Of a stretch of 64,000 bases of DNA, positions 21,873 to 34,325 are shown one piece after another; the first letter of the stretch is position 1, and every line of letters starts with the position of its first letter. Below the pieces are notes generated by a model that worked only from the letters and a program-made list of their open reading frames with translations, was not told the DNA's origin and did not search any database. This DNA is from Diphasiastrum complanatum (Eukaryota; Streptophyta; Lycopodiopsida; Lycopodiales; Lycopodiaceae), in contig CM055099.1 of NCBI GenBank assembly GCA_029204225.1, positions 44,418,145 through 44,482,144 on the forward strand, given 5' to 3'. The translations under genes were made by a program, and so were the position numbers.

Positions 21873-24800
21873 CTTTAGTTGATGAGAGTTCTCACATCTA
21901 TCATACTCGATGTTCTGAATTCAAAATTCTGCAACTTCAATATATTGTAGACAAATATCAAGACTACTCAATAGAACTTCAAGGCCAAAGAATATATGGA
22001 CGTGGTGTTTATTTATTTGTAAAGCATGGCAATCATATTGCTCTATTTTGCAAGGCATTATCTAAGTTGACATGAGATGGGATCTGTGCTTCAAAGACTA
22101 TTGCTTTGATCGCAACATGCCCTTCAAATCCCCCACTATCGAGGATCAAATCCCTCTACACCGGACCTACCACCACTTGTCATTTCATAAAGGATCAATA
22201 TTGTTCTCTTTTTACAGCTGCAATTTTTTCATAGTTTTTCATAAGCCCTACATATTGACCTTTAATGGGTTGTAATGTGCTTTGACAATTCTTCACTAAA
22301 GTAATGCTTCTAAACTTTCGTGTGGCAGGTCATGCTGATTACTTTACTCATAGTCTAGCCTAGAATATTCAACATTGTTTATGAATAACATAAAGAAAAG
22401 GTAAACTATGAGCAACATCCACCACATAGGGCAATCAACACAAGCATGATTTAATGCACCTATCAAAGACTTCTTAAATCCTTGCTGCTTATATAAAGGG
22501 CTTTCAGTTGGAGCAATTTTTCTCTTATTTGGAGCATATTTGGCAAGGATGTTGTTGTAAATAAGTATAAATTTAGTAACCATTACAAAACCACTATATA
22601 AAAACAAAATGATTGAGGGATCTGTTGAGAATGGATGTTTGGATAGATGGATACACGAAACAGAACCGAAAGTATTCCTGTTCATGTTCACTCTCTTGAA
22701 ACCTCTGTTGCTCCGATGCGATTGATGTGTATCTTAGCACGAAACAATCAGGTTCGATGTACCCAGATAGAGTTCGATTTTGACTGATGGCTACTGCCTT
22801 CTAGATCAGATCTATAATCTTCCAGAGTGGAGACAGACACTGTTGACCTACGTTATTAAATTTGTTTAAGCATTCAACAAGAATGAGCCAGTGTACAAAA
22901 TAAAGATAAACAACTGAATATATACAGACAACGATCAGACATCAAAACATTTAATATCATTCAAGATAAAGATGAGCATGTGCATAACAACCACTGTATT
23001 ATCAATGATCTTTTCTATAAAGACCACTAGGGACAATCCCCTAGAATGAGGATAGGAAAACACAAGAGAGACTGTGGAGCAAAACCACCCAACCAAACCT
23101 AGATCCCTCCTGGAGAATCCTCCTGGATCTAGCCCCCAAGCCATGCCAATGTGACAACAAGAGCAGAAGAGCTCATCAGGTAACCTAGACCAAGTCGTCG
23201 ACGGAATAATCACTACCTCAATATATAGAGAGTAGGATCCTATGCATGAGCACATGCAATCCCCATGCAGGTTAACTATAAATAGGTCACAGCTCTACAT
23301 GCATACCTCCTGCCTAACTTGGAATAAAATCTAGGCGTGACCAATAATCTCGAACACTGGAGGGCCGGTCTACCATATTAGGACTATTCCAGGTCCTTAA
23401 CCGAATATGGCCATAACATTTTCTATAACGTTGTGTGACAAACCCACCTAGCGAGTCGGCGCAAGAGATCCTATGTCTCTCACGAACTTTATCAGACAGT
23501 CTCGCTTACTAGCGAACTCTTGGACATCGACTGGCAATTCTATGCCTAGCTCACATTGGTGTTCAACCAATTTAATGTTCCAACCGATTATCTCGTGTTT
23601 GATCTGTTTATATGGATAGATAAAGAAAAGGCTTAAACTAATCAATGATTACAAGAACAGTTGGTTAAGCACGTTCTAACGGTACTTAGATTGCCTTCAG
23701 CATCATCCATGGAGGTGGACGTCCTCCTGGTACTTGTTTGATCTTCTTTGTACTTGGAGCGTGAAGATCCGTCGTCTTTCGATCTTCGGGTGTTTCAAGC
23801 TTTGTGGCTTCATGTCTTCCTTCGGCCTTCGGCTTCCCTTTGAGGTCCTTCGGTCTTCAAACTTTCGTTCTTCGTCTTGCTCTGTGTCGTGCTTTAGTGA
23901 AAAAGTTATGTGGCGGTTAAGGTCAGGGGCAGTTTTTGCCTGTGGGCAGTTGCTTCGTATTTTTGCAAATACAAAGACCTATTGGTCCCGTGTATTTCTG
24001 CAAACACGAACTCGAAAGCTATCAAAGCTTTGTGGCCAGAAACATTAAGTTTCTTCAAGATCATGACAGGCTTTGTACACGTAAACGATCAAAGCAATGG
24101 ATTGTTAAAACAATGACCAAAAAAAAGGTCATTTTTGTGCTTTAACTCGCCAAAGAGTGACACATCAGCTTTTAGACATCGCGACAAAGCTAATATTATA
24201 GTTGTCATTATTGTAACATCTTTTGACGACATTCACTGAGTTTCTTCTATACCATGAAGACAGGAGGAAATAGTTGATAAGATTCTTGCAGAGACAGAAT
24301 TGCTCACCAACTGGTGGAGTTTTGCTTGCTCACAGCTCTAAGCATTGGTGTTGACAGCCAGATGTGAAATTTCATATTTGATAGTTTGAGCAAAAGTGAG
24401 AATAGTTGGAATTTCGTAAATCTACAATGCAACACATTGGTTGCTCGTCTGTTGCCAGAATTCTTCTTCATGTTCCTGCTTGTAGAATAGGATTCAACAT
24501 TTCCATGATAAAGCTTCTCTTGCAGCTCTAACAAAATTCACTTCTTAAAAGCCCTAGTAAGATCAAGCATCAATGTAGAACAATAAGCACATGCTTGAGA
24601 CTCTGTGAATGCAAAAGTAGAATAGTTTCTGGAAATCCGAGTGTGTCTACTCTCTAAATAAATGGAAGCAAAGTCTATACTTTGATAATCAGCTATATAA
24701 CTATCAATAAAGTATGTCTATATACCAAGTTCAAAATTCACAATTCATATTTTTTGGTTTTATATATGCATGTATGTAGAGGATCTTTTGTATTACAAAA

Positions 24801-25476
24801 CTTTCAACAGAACCATCAAACTAGCAAAATGATGGCTGTTCTGAAGAATACCCTGTAACGACATCGGACATATTCGTAGTTCCAAATGCAGTGTGGCAAA
24901 AATAAAAACCTCAATTATGTTTAGACAGATCCTTCACATGGGTATACACTCATTTTGAGTCACATTTTGATTAGCAAAATTTGCAGGCAACAGGTTATTT
25001 GGCCTGTGAACTTTGCTCCCCAGCTTGCATATAAAACACCACTACAAAATGGTAGACTAACCGTCACAGCAGCATCACATACAGAAGCTTAGTCTTCAAG
25101 TATGATTCACTTTCTTACCAATAAATAGGTGGAAACTCAATGGCTCTCTCTCAGGCTTGATCAACTTACTTCCGATTGCTGGCGACGTAGGGTATAAACC
25201 TCGGCTGAAATCTCAAGATAGTATGCTGAGCAGGTCTGAAAGAACAGCTTTGAGTGGATTTCTCATAGAAGAATTTCGTATTTCTGGGCAGCATAACAGT
25301 AAATCTACAGATTGTTTTTATGATCATCCTTGTCTGTTTCGCTGCTGCCTTTCTTCCTCAATGAGGCAAAACCTCATGGACCAGTTTAGGCCTAATGGGA
25401 GCAGATAGTAACCAATAGACAAGCTCTCAGAGGTACAGATATGAATGAAAGCAATCAATCCAGACCAAAATCATGT
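21873..25476. other. Intergenic and receptor 3' flank, no further gene recognised
   Basis: No coding sequence I trust. 22700-23700 is less A/T-rich and may be an unrecognised LTR-type repeat on the minus strand, because it has a TATATATTG-like box near 23215-23225; this is a weak suggestion. 23740-23890 is rich in CTTCGG/CTTCGT words. The last few hundred bases before 25476 should include the receptor's 3' UTR; I could not place its polyadenylation site. Confidence 0.45.
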
Positions 25477-28400
25477 TTATCGTCTTGGACTGTCCGATAA
25501 TGAGCCCCATTCTAGAAGCTCTGAAAGCACAGCTCGCATTTTATCCAAAGAAATGGGCTTTAGCAGTACACCATCCATACCTAAATTCAGGCATCGTTCT
25601 CGAGTCGACCTATTTGTGCTGGCAGTGAGTGCAACCAGCAGTGGCCTCTCATGAGAAGAAAACTTTTCCTGTATACGGTTAGCAACTTCATAACCATCCA
25701 TGTCAGGCATACAGACGTCCAAGAAGAGCACTCTAAAATTTTGTCCTGGTTGTGATAACACTTGTAAGCATTCCCTTCCTGAGCCTACAACGGTCACATC
25801 ACATCCCAGTCGCATAAGCAGCCCTCTTGTTACCATGCGGTTTACACTGTCAGTTGAAGATGGTTTTATAATCAGCGCAGATAATGCCATAAAAACTCAT
25901 TAGTCAACAGCAATTCAGCTGAGATAAGGAGGCCTGTGAGATGCATAAAAAAACACTCACCCGTTATCATCCGTCACAAGAACTCTCATCCCATTGAAGT
26001 TGCTGTAAACAGGGGTAGGATGCACAGCCAGAGAATTCCGTTGATCCATCTCGTTTATTTGCTCAGAAATGCCCAGCTTCACTATAAAAACTACAGTAGA
26101 TCCTTTGCCCAGTCCATCACTTTCGATCCATATGTGACCTTCCATGAGATTCACAAACCTGAATTATAGAAAGCTTACAGAACGTCAGTCTATCACAGCA
26201 ATAGATTCATGTCTATCCCCTTGGAATAGCCAAATGCACACAACCTAGTTCCCACAAATTTTTTGGGACAAGATGCACAACATTGATGGCATAGATAGTA
26301 TATTGCCTTTTACATATTGCCAGCCCAAGGCCTGTGCCCCCAAAATGCTTATTTAAGCTTGAATCCTTCTGCACAAACTTGCTGAAGACTTTAGGTAAAT
26401 CCTGAGATTTGATTCCTATACCTGTGTCACGCACCTGTAATTTTGAAAATGCAGCGTAAGAGGAGAATTTGAATTTGCACAAAATCCAAACAATTCTTCA
26501 AGAGCACTTAAGGAACATGAAGTATACCATTCCACTTGAGATTGGGGAAGCTCACCTGCACCCTGATGTAGCAATGATGTTTACTTGGGACCATACAAAA
26601 GTCAGGTGAACGAGGATCCCTTGTGTACTCAGGCCTTTCTAAGCACACAGTTACAGAAACGCTGCCTTCCCTGGAGAACTTCACAGCATTGCCAACAACG
26701 TTAAGCGCCACTTGCATAAGGCGCTTGTCGTCTCCAATCACATACTCTGGAAGATCCGATGCCATGCTCAAGGAGACTGACAGTTTTTTGACAGATGCAA
26801 TAGGCTTCACCAAATTGAGCACCTGTGGAAATCAATGGTGGCCTTTAACCATATATCCAGATCACCAAAGGTCACTTACTAGCACACTTAAACTGACAGC
26901 CCAAAGCAAATGACAGTGGAGCAGGGTATGCCAACTCTTCCTTTTCTACTATATTCCCTGCAGTCAAGAGATTGGCTGCATGAAATAAACATTGTTGACA
27001 AGTATCAGTTGCTATCCTAGACTCCAGTTATTACATAGTTTACAGAACTATGGCTGTATAGATGTTTTGAAAACATGGCTGCTCATAGATGTCATCGGTG
27101 GCTAGAAACAAGGAACGCTGCGGAATATTCATCTCAAGTTGTGCAGTGTTTAGGTAAATTAGTTCTTTGGGAGTCTACATCAATGGGAGAATTTATTTTG
27201 TCCAATTACTCTACACAGAGCCTAATCCTATTTTGGTGATTCTTTCAAAGTTATCATCCATGTACACTACTCCACTCCTACTTGCTCATTATAGCTTCTG
27301 GGAGTACAAAGTTGAACAAAAGCTTAAAGAAACCTAGCAGTTACCATCTGAAAGCATTCAATTGGTCCTGCAACCCACATGAAATGCTTTTAAGATAACA
27401 AACTTGAAAAACATCGAGCTCACAGATCCGTATGCTAGCTCTAAAATCTCTCTGCCTCTTTCCTCTTACCTCCCGAAAGACTGTCGGCAGGTTGAAATTC
27501 CGGGTATCCAAATCCAAACTGCCATCCTCCAACCTTGACAGATCTAAAACATCACTAATAAGAGTTGCCAAAAGATTGCTACTTCTAAGAACAGTTTCCA
27601 CCATGGATCTCTGTTCTGGAGTCATCTTGGTTTCCTGCAGAAGTGATGCCATAGCAATAATAGCATGCATAGGAGTACGCATTTCATGATTCATTACAGC
27701 CAAAAAATCATTCCTTGCACAAATAGCAGTCTCTGCCTCTCGTCTAGCCATATCTAGGGCAACATTCTGCTCCATGAGTAGATCTCGCGCTCTCATTGAT
27801 TCTTCCAAAATTGCTGCATGGGACAAGGCCACTGCCACCTGGAAACGATAATGAATCAGCAGAGCCTTCAACAACAATAAAGAACATAGAATATAGATCA
27901 ATGATGCAGAGACTATCCTTTGACTGGTGATAGTAGAGAAGTCAGCATTCTGAGAAATGCCCAATAACTGTGTCAGGAAAGACAGAAATATAGGAGTTTC
28001 ATATCCACCTGATCTGCAACAACTTCGACCAGCTCAAGCTCGTGAATATGCCACCTTCTAGCACTGTCAGAAGGCAGCATAAGCACCATAAGAGCATAAG
28101 GCCTTTTTCCTGAGTCTGACCAGCCACCCACACGAAAATTGCTGAGATGTAAAAGAGGTACCCGCACTGCAACAACATCACCTTCCACATATTTCCCTGT
28201 CCGGGGCCTTGTAGCTGCAACAGGACTATTCGAGGAGATGGCAACAGCACGATTGCTGTTGAATACTTGTATGATGGTGGGATGATGAAGAGGAACTGTT
28301 ACTGCCATAGGATTTGTAGTGCGAAGAGTATGGGATAGCTGCAGCTCCAACCCGCTTCTTGTGGGCATCCACAAGGCACACTCCTCCAAAGCCAAAGTTT

Positions 28401-28911
28401 TTCCTAGCTCCACCAGTGTCGTATTCAGAATGGTGTGTCTATCTAGTGTGCTTCTAATTTCATGTGTGAGCATCCGAACATGCCTACCTGTCTCTTCCTG
28501 AGTACGGATCAAACCCATTTCCCTGTCTAATTCTGCAGCTTTGTTCTTCAAAAAGAGCTCTCTGGTTTTGACACTGAGGAGGTCTGGAATAATGTGTACA
28601 AGCATAAGTGCTGTTGCACATGACACTACTGCTGTTAACACTTTTGACACAGACATTACTGCAGCAACAGTTCTCGAATGAGGAGCAAATGTCCACAGGC
28701 TGATCAAGTGTGTGGCGCCGCATAGAACAATGAAGGCCCCAAACTGAACAAGAACCCATCTGTATGGAAAAACTGCAGATTTCTTCACAAAATAGATCAG
28801 CTCCAGAGGGATTGAAAAATATGCCAAGGCAATGAAAAAGTCCGAAATGTACTGATATCTCATCAACAGATCATCTGCCGGCCAAAACGCCTCTTCACAG
28901 TTACAATCCAT
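25477..28911 (-). CDS. ETR1: Ethylene receptor, ETR1 type (subfamily 1, with receiver domain)
   Basis: Six coding exons: 28911-28009, 27838-27470, 26822-26556, 26434-26307, 26158-25961, 25846-25477; 2235 nt, 744 aa, near the ~740 aa usual for ETR1. The ER-membrane sensor has Cys3/Cys5 (dimer disulfide positions), three membrane segments (~22-42, 52-72, 84-108) and copper/ethylene-binding Cys64 and His68. A GAF domain spans ~157-300. The kinase has His352 (NHEMRTP), N-box Asn469, G1 DTGIGI (516-521), the F region and G2 GGTGLGLAI (545-553). The receiver (~613-735) has Asp619/Asp620, phosphoacceptor Asp665, Thr696 and Lys718. Known role: repress ethylene responses through a CTR1-like kinase until ethylene binds. 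All kinase motifs are intact, as in subfamily 1. Exon phases join exactly; intron 4 is GC-AG. The receiver distinguishes it from ERS-type receptors. Start chosen by homology at MDCNC. Confidence 0.97.
26159..26306 (-). other. Fourth coding intron with a GC donor (GC-AG)
   Basis: The exon end AAAAG is followed by GCAATA at 26306, and the acceptor ATTCAG ends at 26159. Joining gives Arg556 from AG|G and then FVNLMEG, which preserves the kinase frame. The only nearby GT (ATAT|GTAAAA, about 8 bases upstream of this junction) would shift the frame to a stop. The other four coding introns start with GT. Confidence 0.85.
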
Positions 28912-28960
28912 TGCCAGTTAATCTTTGACACTCAACAACACAGATTCGCCCCTTCCTTAC
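28912..28960 (-). other. Probable 5' UTR exon end with upstream intron acceptor
   Basis: On the minus strand TTTGTATGTGCAG|GTAAGG gives a plausible splice acceptor 49 nt upstream of the start codon. ETR1 genes are known to have an intron in the 5' UTR. The matching donor could not be fixed; inference. Confidence 0.4.
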
Positions 28961-30710
28961 CTGCACATACAAACTTTCAATTATATGTCAGAACGCGGAA
29001 AATTCTGATAGTATACAGACACTGCACTTCACCATGGTTGGAATCAGAAAGTACTGATTAATGGACTACAGACCTCATAGTTGATTGAAGGATAATATAA
29101 AGCCCAACCTGGGATACAGGAATTTCCAGATTCAACCAAGCAATTGATGTTTTGATGTTTGAGTAGACAACAACTCATGAAGCAAAAATCTAAAAGCTCA
29201 AACGGAATGACTTCCTGAGAAAGATTTGAACCAACAAGGCAGGAAAAACAACCCAATCATGTGGCACAATGCATTCTATGCAAGGCATACAACTAAATCC
29301 TCCATTGAAACCAGAGACAAGCTATCACGATGTTCTTTAGCTCTTATGAGAAATTCGCCCATGTGACGCATTAGGATGCATAATCATTTTCAGAAAGACA
29401 CGATAGGCAAACTATATCTCCTGCCCAGAATCGAACTATAGGAAAGCAGCTTACAGGTTGATTTTGAAGAACTTTTGCTGATGATAAGCAAGCACGGGAG
29501 CTTATCAGGAGATGAACAGTTAAGGCATGAAGTGTTTGCAGAGACAAGTTCCGTGTCGGATGTAGTTGATGCCAAAAGCTTCTCTATTAGCAGCAACATG
29601 AGCAGAATTCTCTCCCAAGTTGAAAGGAATAGGCATACTTCATTGGATAAGTACTCGAGTCTACCTCATCACTAGTGACAGATGTATCCTTAGTAACCCT
29701 CCACAGACCAAACCCTGGGCGATAAGAAATTGTACAGCTGAAACATATGCAGATCCAACTTAGCTTAAAGTATTTGCCTATCGAGGGGTTATTGAAAAAA
29801 TATCCCACCTCTTTCAAAAGCCATAATCATACGAATATGACCATTTCTCATGTTTTTGCAAGGTAATCTTAGTTTGGCAAGCTTGCCAGCATTTATACTG
29901 CTCACAAATTCCTCCTGGCTTGAGGACCCATGTCCAAGCAATGCACTGACATGAAAACTAGTGAATGTATGCTACTCCCAGAGCCACCAGATCACAACCC
30001 TTTACCACGAAAACGCAAAAAAATTGTGACATTGATCTAGGAAGAATTTGCCATTTGTATCAGACAAAATAGTCTTAGCTTAGAGGTCTCTGCTTGCTTG
30101 AAAGGCCTGTGAGACGGAAGAAGCAGAGATGCTCTGCGGAATTCGCAATCTGAGGCCATTTGATCTGACTACAGTCATCCTAAAACTTGTGGTAATTCTT
30201 GCTCCAGCACCAGAATGGATCGATTGTCTAATCAACCTCGATCGGGGCTACTAGTCCCAATCGTATAGAGCGCGCGCATAGGAATAGAAGCGTGCTGCTG
30301 TCGCAACCTCATTAGTCGCCCACACAGAGCGAGCGAGACACAAATTACCAGTAAGCCGCACCACCAATCGCCCAATCAGAGCAGTAGCAGCAGAAAACCA
30401 GGTACCATCAGACTGGGCATACGGGGGGAATCAGGCTCATTCACAAGGAATTCCAATTCAGCTCACGCAGGACGAGGCTGCATATAAGAAACTACTCAAG
30501 AATCGCTATGCTGCTGAGGCAGATGAGAACAAGTCGAAGCAAAGGCGATACCAGAGACCCAATTCATGCATATCCCGTGCATTGCTGCGACGCTGAGGCG
30601 ATGCTATAGGATCAGATCAGATTCAGCTCGCCTTGCTTGCCTCCCACGATCTCTCAAGCGAGCTGGATCGCGCTCCCCCTCCCCTTTTCTCTCTCGCGCA
30701 GCAGAAAAGC
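28961..30710 (-). other. Receptor upstream region (5' UTR intron/leader), no gene
   Basis: No independent coding sequence or transposon is recognisable. GC content rises toward 30250-30700. It most likely holds the 5' UTR intron and leader of the receptor. Confidence 0.45.
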
Positions 30711-30715
30711 GAGAG

Positions 30716-30753
<38 letters not shown>
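30711..30753 (-). repeat. (GA)n tract; (CT)n on the receptor's sense strand
   Basis: 43 bp of GA with one interruption. On the minus strand it is a pyrimidine CT tract about 80 bp downstream of a TATA-like box, as often seen in plant 5' UTRs. Confidence 0.9.
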
Positions 30754-30755
<2 letters not shown>

Positions 30756-30833
30756 CTGAATGTAGTCATTCAGTTCACTCTTCCCATTTTCCATTTTCCC
30801 TATTTTTTTTTTATAATTTCTCTTTTTCCTCTT

Positions 30834-30841
30834 TTTATATA
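30834..30841 (-). promoter_or_regulatory. Candidate TATA box for the receptor
   Basis: The minus strand reads TATATAAA in an AT-rich stretch, upstream of the CT tract and about 1.9 kb from the start codon. That distance requires a long leader and/or 5' UTR intron. Position-based suggestion only. Confidence 0.3.
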
Positions 30842-30959
30842 TTTATCTATTTATTTTCTATTTTGATCAAAGAATTTAATTTTTTATTTTTGATAAAAGA
30901 AATTAATTTTCTTTTTCTATTTTTGATAAATTTTCAAATTCAGTGTCCCCAGCTTTTAA

Positions 30960-31250
30960 TAATATTCAGTTCACTTTACCAGGGGCTTGCCTCGTACCCG
31001 TCGACTGAAGGGCCGCCATTCCGGCCCGCCCGTCTCAATGAAAAGGATAACAGCTCCGTGACGGCCACCAGGCAGGCGCTCCGTCTTGGTTTGAAGGGCT
31101 GCGGCCTGGCTTGGTTGGCCTTTCAAACTTCGACCACCTGCAGAGAATACCAGGCCAGATGTGTCCTGGGAGGGAGACATCCGTGAAACATCGCCCTTCA
31201 ATTTCATTATGACGCGTAAAACGTTAACTCCTTTTCACGTTCCCAAGGTC
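30960..31250. other. GC-rich segment upstream of the receptor
   Basis: This is the most GC-rich stretch in the neighbourhood, with many CpG (for example GGGCCGCCATTCCGGCCCGCCCG). It may be proximal promoter or an unrelated fragment. Frames crossing it have no family resemblance. Confidence 0.35.
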
Positions 31251-31639
31251 TCCTTGTAATAAACACGGGAACTTTAAATAGCAGATTCGAAGTGCCCTTT
31301 TTAAGTAAACATTTCAGTGCCCTTCACCTGTATCATTTTGAAGGGTAAAAGTACCTATCCAAATACTCCACTTTGAACATCTGGTGACGTGGCATGTATA
31401 TAAACAAGGGGGTGCACCTTCAGGGGGGGGGGGAGGTTGGAGTGGTTGCAACTTCTAGGATAGCTTTGTGTTTTTGTGCCCCACTTTGGTTGTCTCAATA
31501 AAAAAAAATCGACAATAAATTCCATGCTATTACGGTTTTTTTTTTGCCTCGGTGAATAATGCTTTATACTATTAACGCCATACACGAGCACAGCAAGAGA
31601 TAGGGTTACTCTTTTATTCGAGCATCTTAAGATCCAATC

Positions 31640-31810
31640 AAAGGGATTGCATCTTGGTCTAACCAGCTCAGCCAATCCCATTGGATACAAGCATGGAATG
31701 CAGTTTTGGTTTCCAATGGAGGGCTAGAACCTAGGAGCAAAGGAACTTTGAATGCCAAGCTAACCAACCAAGCCAATCTCATTCCATACAAACATGGAAT
31801 GAAGTTATAG
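31640..31810 (-). repeat. tRNA-like (SINE-type) fragments, two partial copies
   Basis: The minus strand holds two A-box-like segments in related ~50-bp blocks: TGGCTGAGCTGGTTAGACCA near 31675-31656 and TTGGCTTGGTTGGTTAGC near 31777-31760. The second is followed about 28 nt later by a B-box-like GGTTCTAGCCC (31731-31721). Paired A and B boxes are the RNA polymerase III promoter of tRNAs and tRNA-derived SINEs. No full cloverleaf is apparent. Confidence 0.4.
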
Positions 31811-33977
31811 ATTACATGATGTTGGGTGCTTAAATTTTTGTTGTATTTTGCTCTTGCGCACTAAGGGCAAATTTTACCTCTCAACCAAAGCGGACCGTCG
31901 GACTCACCTTTTCAAGCTCACAAGAGAACGGACATGATTTTAAGAGCAGATTTATTTTTTGGGATACAGAAGCCTTGAGCGCCTTATGTAGATCTTGCCC
32001 TTAAGCAAAGGTCATCAAGCCAACACTTTCCCCACACATTATTTGATTGGCAAGTGTGAAGCTGACTATTTCTCTAACGCTTATCTACACAAGGTTGTAG
32101 GTGTGACATTTTTTGTTGGTAGCCGCAAGCTCATCCATGCAATTTTGGCTTCTATCAATATAGTGTTTGCTTAGACTTGTTCCTAGCATTCTTGGTTATC
32201 CATATTTTTCAAAGGACCAAACTTCTAGCTAGTTGTGATGCCTCATTAGTAATGGCATGTCATCTAAACATCGCTTTGTATGATCACATTAGTTTGAAAA
32301 CAACATTTGAGAAGAGACTAATGTCCTCCATGGTATCACGTGGCATTCATAAAGTAGTTGTGTTAAGGTCTCTTACTTTGTCCTTGCATTTCTTGTTGTT
32401 GGTTCGAATGATGCCTTTGTGTTTGGTTTTGGTCAAGAGAGATCATTGTTGAATTCTTGTTCCAAAACTCGTGTACTTTGCAGGTCAAATCTTATAATCG
32501 CATTCTACCATACATTTGGATGATCTTCGTGGTCCTCTTTGATCCTTACAATGTGCTTCTGAGATTTGAGCATTTCTTCATTTTATCTTTCTATAAGCCA
32601 TTTTGATACTATGCTAGCACCTTGAAAGTGTCGTTCTTGGCATAGGCCTGACTCTACTATTTGTAACCCCCCCTCTATCATAATGCTTTTTCATGTACTA
32701 AATTATATCAGTTTCTTTACTTGTAATTCTTAAATATGATATTTGTCCTCTTCATCCATGTATTGTTCAATGTGTTCCCATCATATTGTCTTGCCTAATG
32801 TTTTATCTGTCTTTTCTTGGATTAGGTATTGAGAGTAATTATCTTGGAGTATCATGGAGGTTCAGATGCATTCATTTAATTGTCCTTGCCAATTCTAAAA
32901 TCTCCTCATGCTTTTTAGGATTTTGGATAAGGAAGTTGAAGAGCTTGGGCTCTTTTCCATTGAGTTCACAAGAGTTGTAAGGGAAATATGGAATGTATAG
33001 GATTGAGTCAGTTCTAGGAAAGGTAGTTGTGGATTTTAGGTGGGCCAAGAGGTACGCGACCCACTGGTTGGGGATATAAAATGAATTTGCACAAAAGAGT
33101 GCAAGGCTAAGTCAAGCATTGTCATTACCTCACTGACTCATGGGTGGTAGTCCAAATGTCCCATTGAGCATGTTTTAATAATTGCCTCAGAAAAACTTTT
33201 GAAAAATCCTAAGCAATAAATCATAGATAAGATAGAGGCATGTAATATAATCATAGATATATGAGACTTGGGGATTGATTTTTAGACTTATGTCAAGCTA
33301 GTAGGCTTGATGGCATTTCAAACTTCAGTTTGAAAGTTAAATTGAAAAAGAGCTTTGGGAGATAGTGAATGAGCATAGACTACTAATTGAACAAGATGTC
33401 AAGGCTTTGAGTGAAGTACAACTTTCATACTTATGGGTGTACAACCTTAGGACATAGTTGTTGTTAATATAAAAGGAAATCCCATTCACTCTACAAGACA
33501 CCATGCACAACAATAAAATGCCATGAAGTGATGGATTTGGCAAAGAACCTTGTGTTTTTCTTTGACAATAACTCTCCATTGATCTTCTCTATATAATGAT
33601 GGTAAAACACTGCTTTTTTTCATTAATGAAAAAGTTAATCGAACTGGTTGTAAAAAACAAATCTCTCCCAGTGTTGATGCTTCACTTATCCTACCAAAAT
33701 GTTGGGCATCTTGTGTAGTGTGAGCTAGAGTGGATAATGAGCTGGGTCAACTACTATGAACTTGGTTGTGGATGGGTCATCGAGGGCGGCTCTACTACTT
33801 ATGGCCATTGCCATCACACAATCCACAAGAATGTCTAGTATGTCATCCCTTGGTGCATAAGTTCACTAATAATTTTTAGGTTGGTTACCTCAGTTTTGCG
33901 ACATCAATGCTTGCAAACTAGCTGAGCCTCTTATAAAATTAGACTGGAAAATTATTATAAGAATATGGACATGCATC
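31811..33977. other. Intergenic, no gene recognised
   Basis: A/T-rich DNA. Short frames lack family resemblance. Confidence 0.5.
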
Positions 33978-34325
33978 TTGAGGATGTCCGCTTCTTTGCC
34001 TATTGAATATTGGGGTGAAGCTATAAATTGTGCAGACTATTTGTGCAGTAGATTACCTCACAATGCTCTTGCTGGAAAAACACCTTTTGAAGTCTTGTTT
34101 CAGAAAAAACCTAAGGTAGATCACCTTAGAGTTTTTGGTTGTACTTGCTTTATTAATATGCCCTTGGAAACAAGGAAAAAAGATGATCCTAATTTTGTTA
34201 AAGGGATCATGGTTGGATATGCATCCAACAAGAAAGCCTATAGGATCTATGTTCCCTCTACCTCAACTACAATTGAGAGTAGAGATGTGATATTCCATGA
34301 AGATCAAAAATACATTCAAATTTGA
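33978..34325 (+). pseudogene. Copia integrase C-terminal fragment
   Basis: An open frame of 115 codons reads LPIEYWGEAINCADYLCSRLP, TPFEVLFQKKPKVDHLRVFGCTCF, then GIMVGYASNKKAYRIY and SRDVIFHE. This is the conserved tail of copia integrase after the catalytic core, matching the same region at 62190-62510. The catalytic DDE part upstream is absent and no RT follows. It is an isolated, truncated piece of an element. Confidence 0.85.

Noticed and set aside
22680-23700. Possible minus-strand LTR with TATA-like box
   Set aside because: No TG/CA ends, primer site, partner copy or TSD could be found; kept only as a remark in the intergenic entry.
30566-31207. ORFs of 206 and 77-78 codons upstream of the receptor
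   Set aside because: They run through the GA tract and T-rich leader; composition is not protein-like and no family is recognisable.
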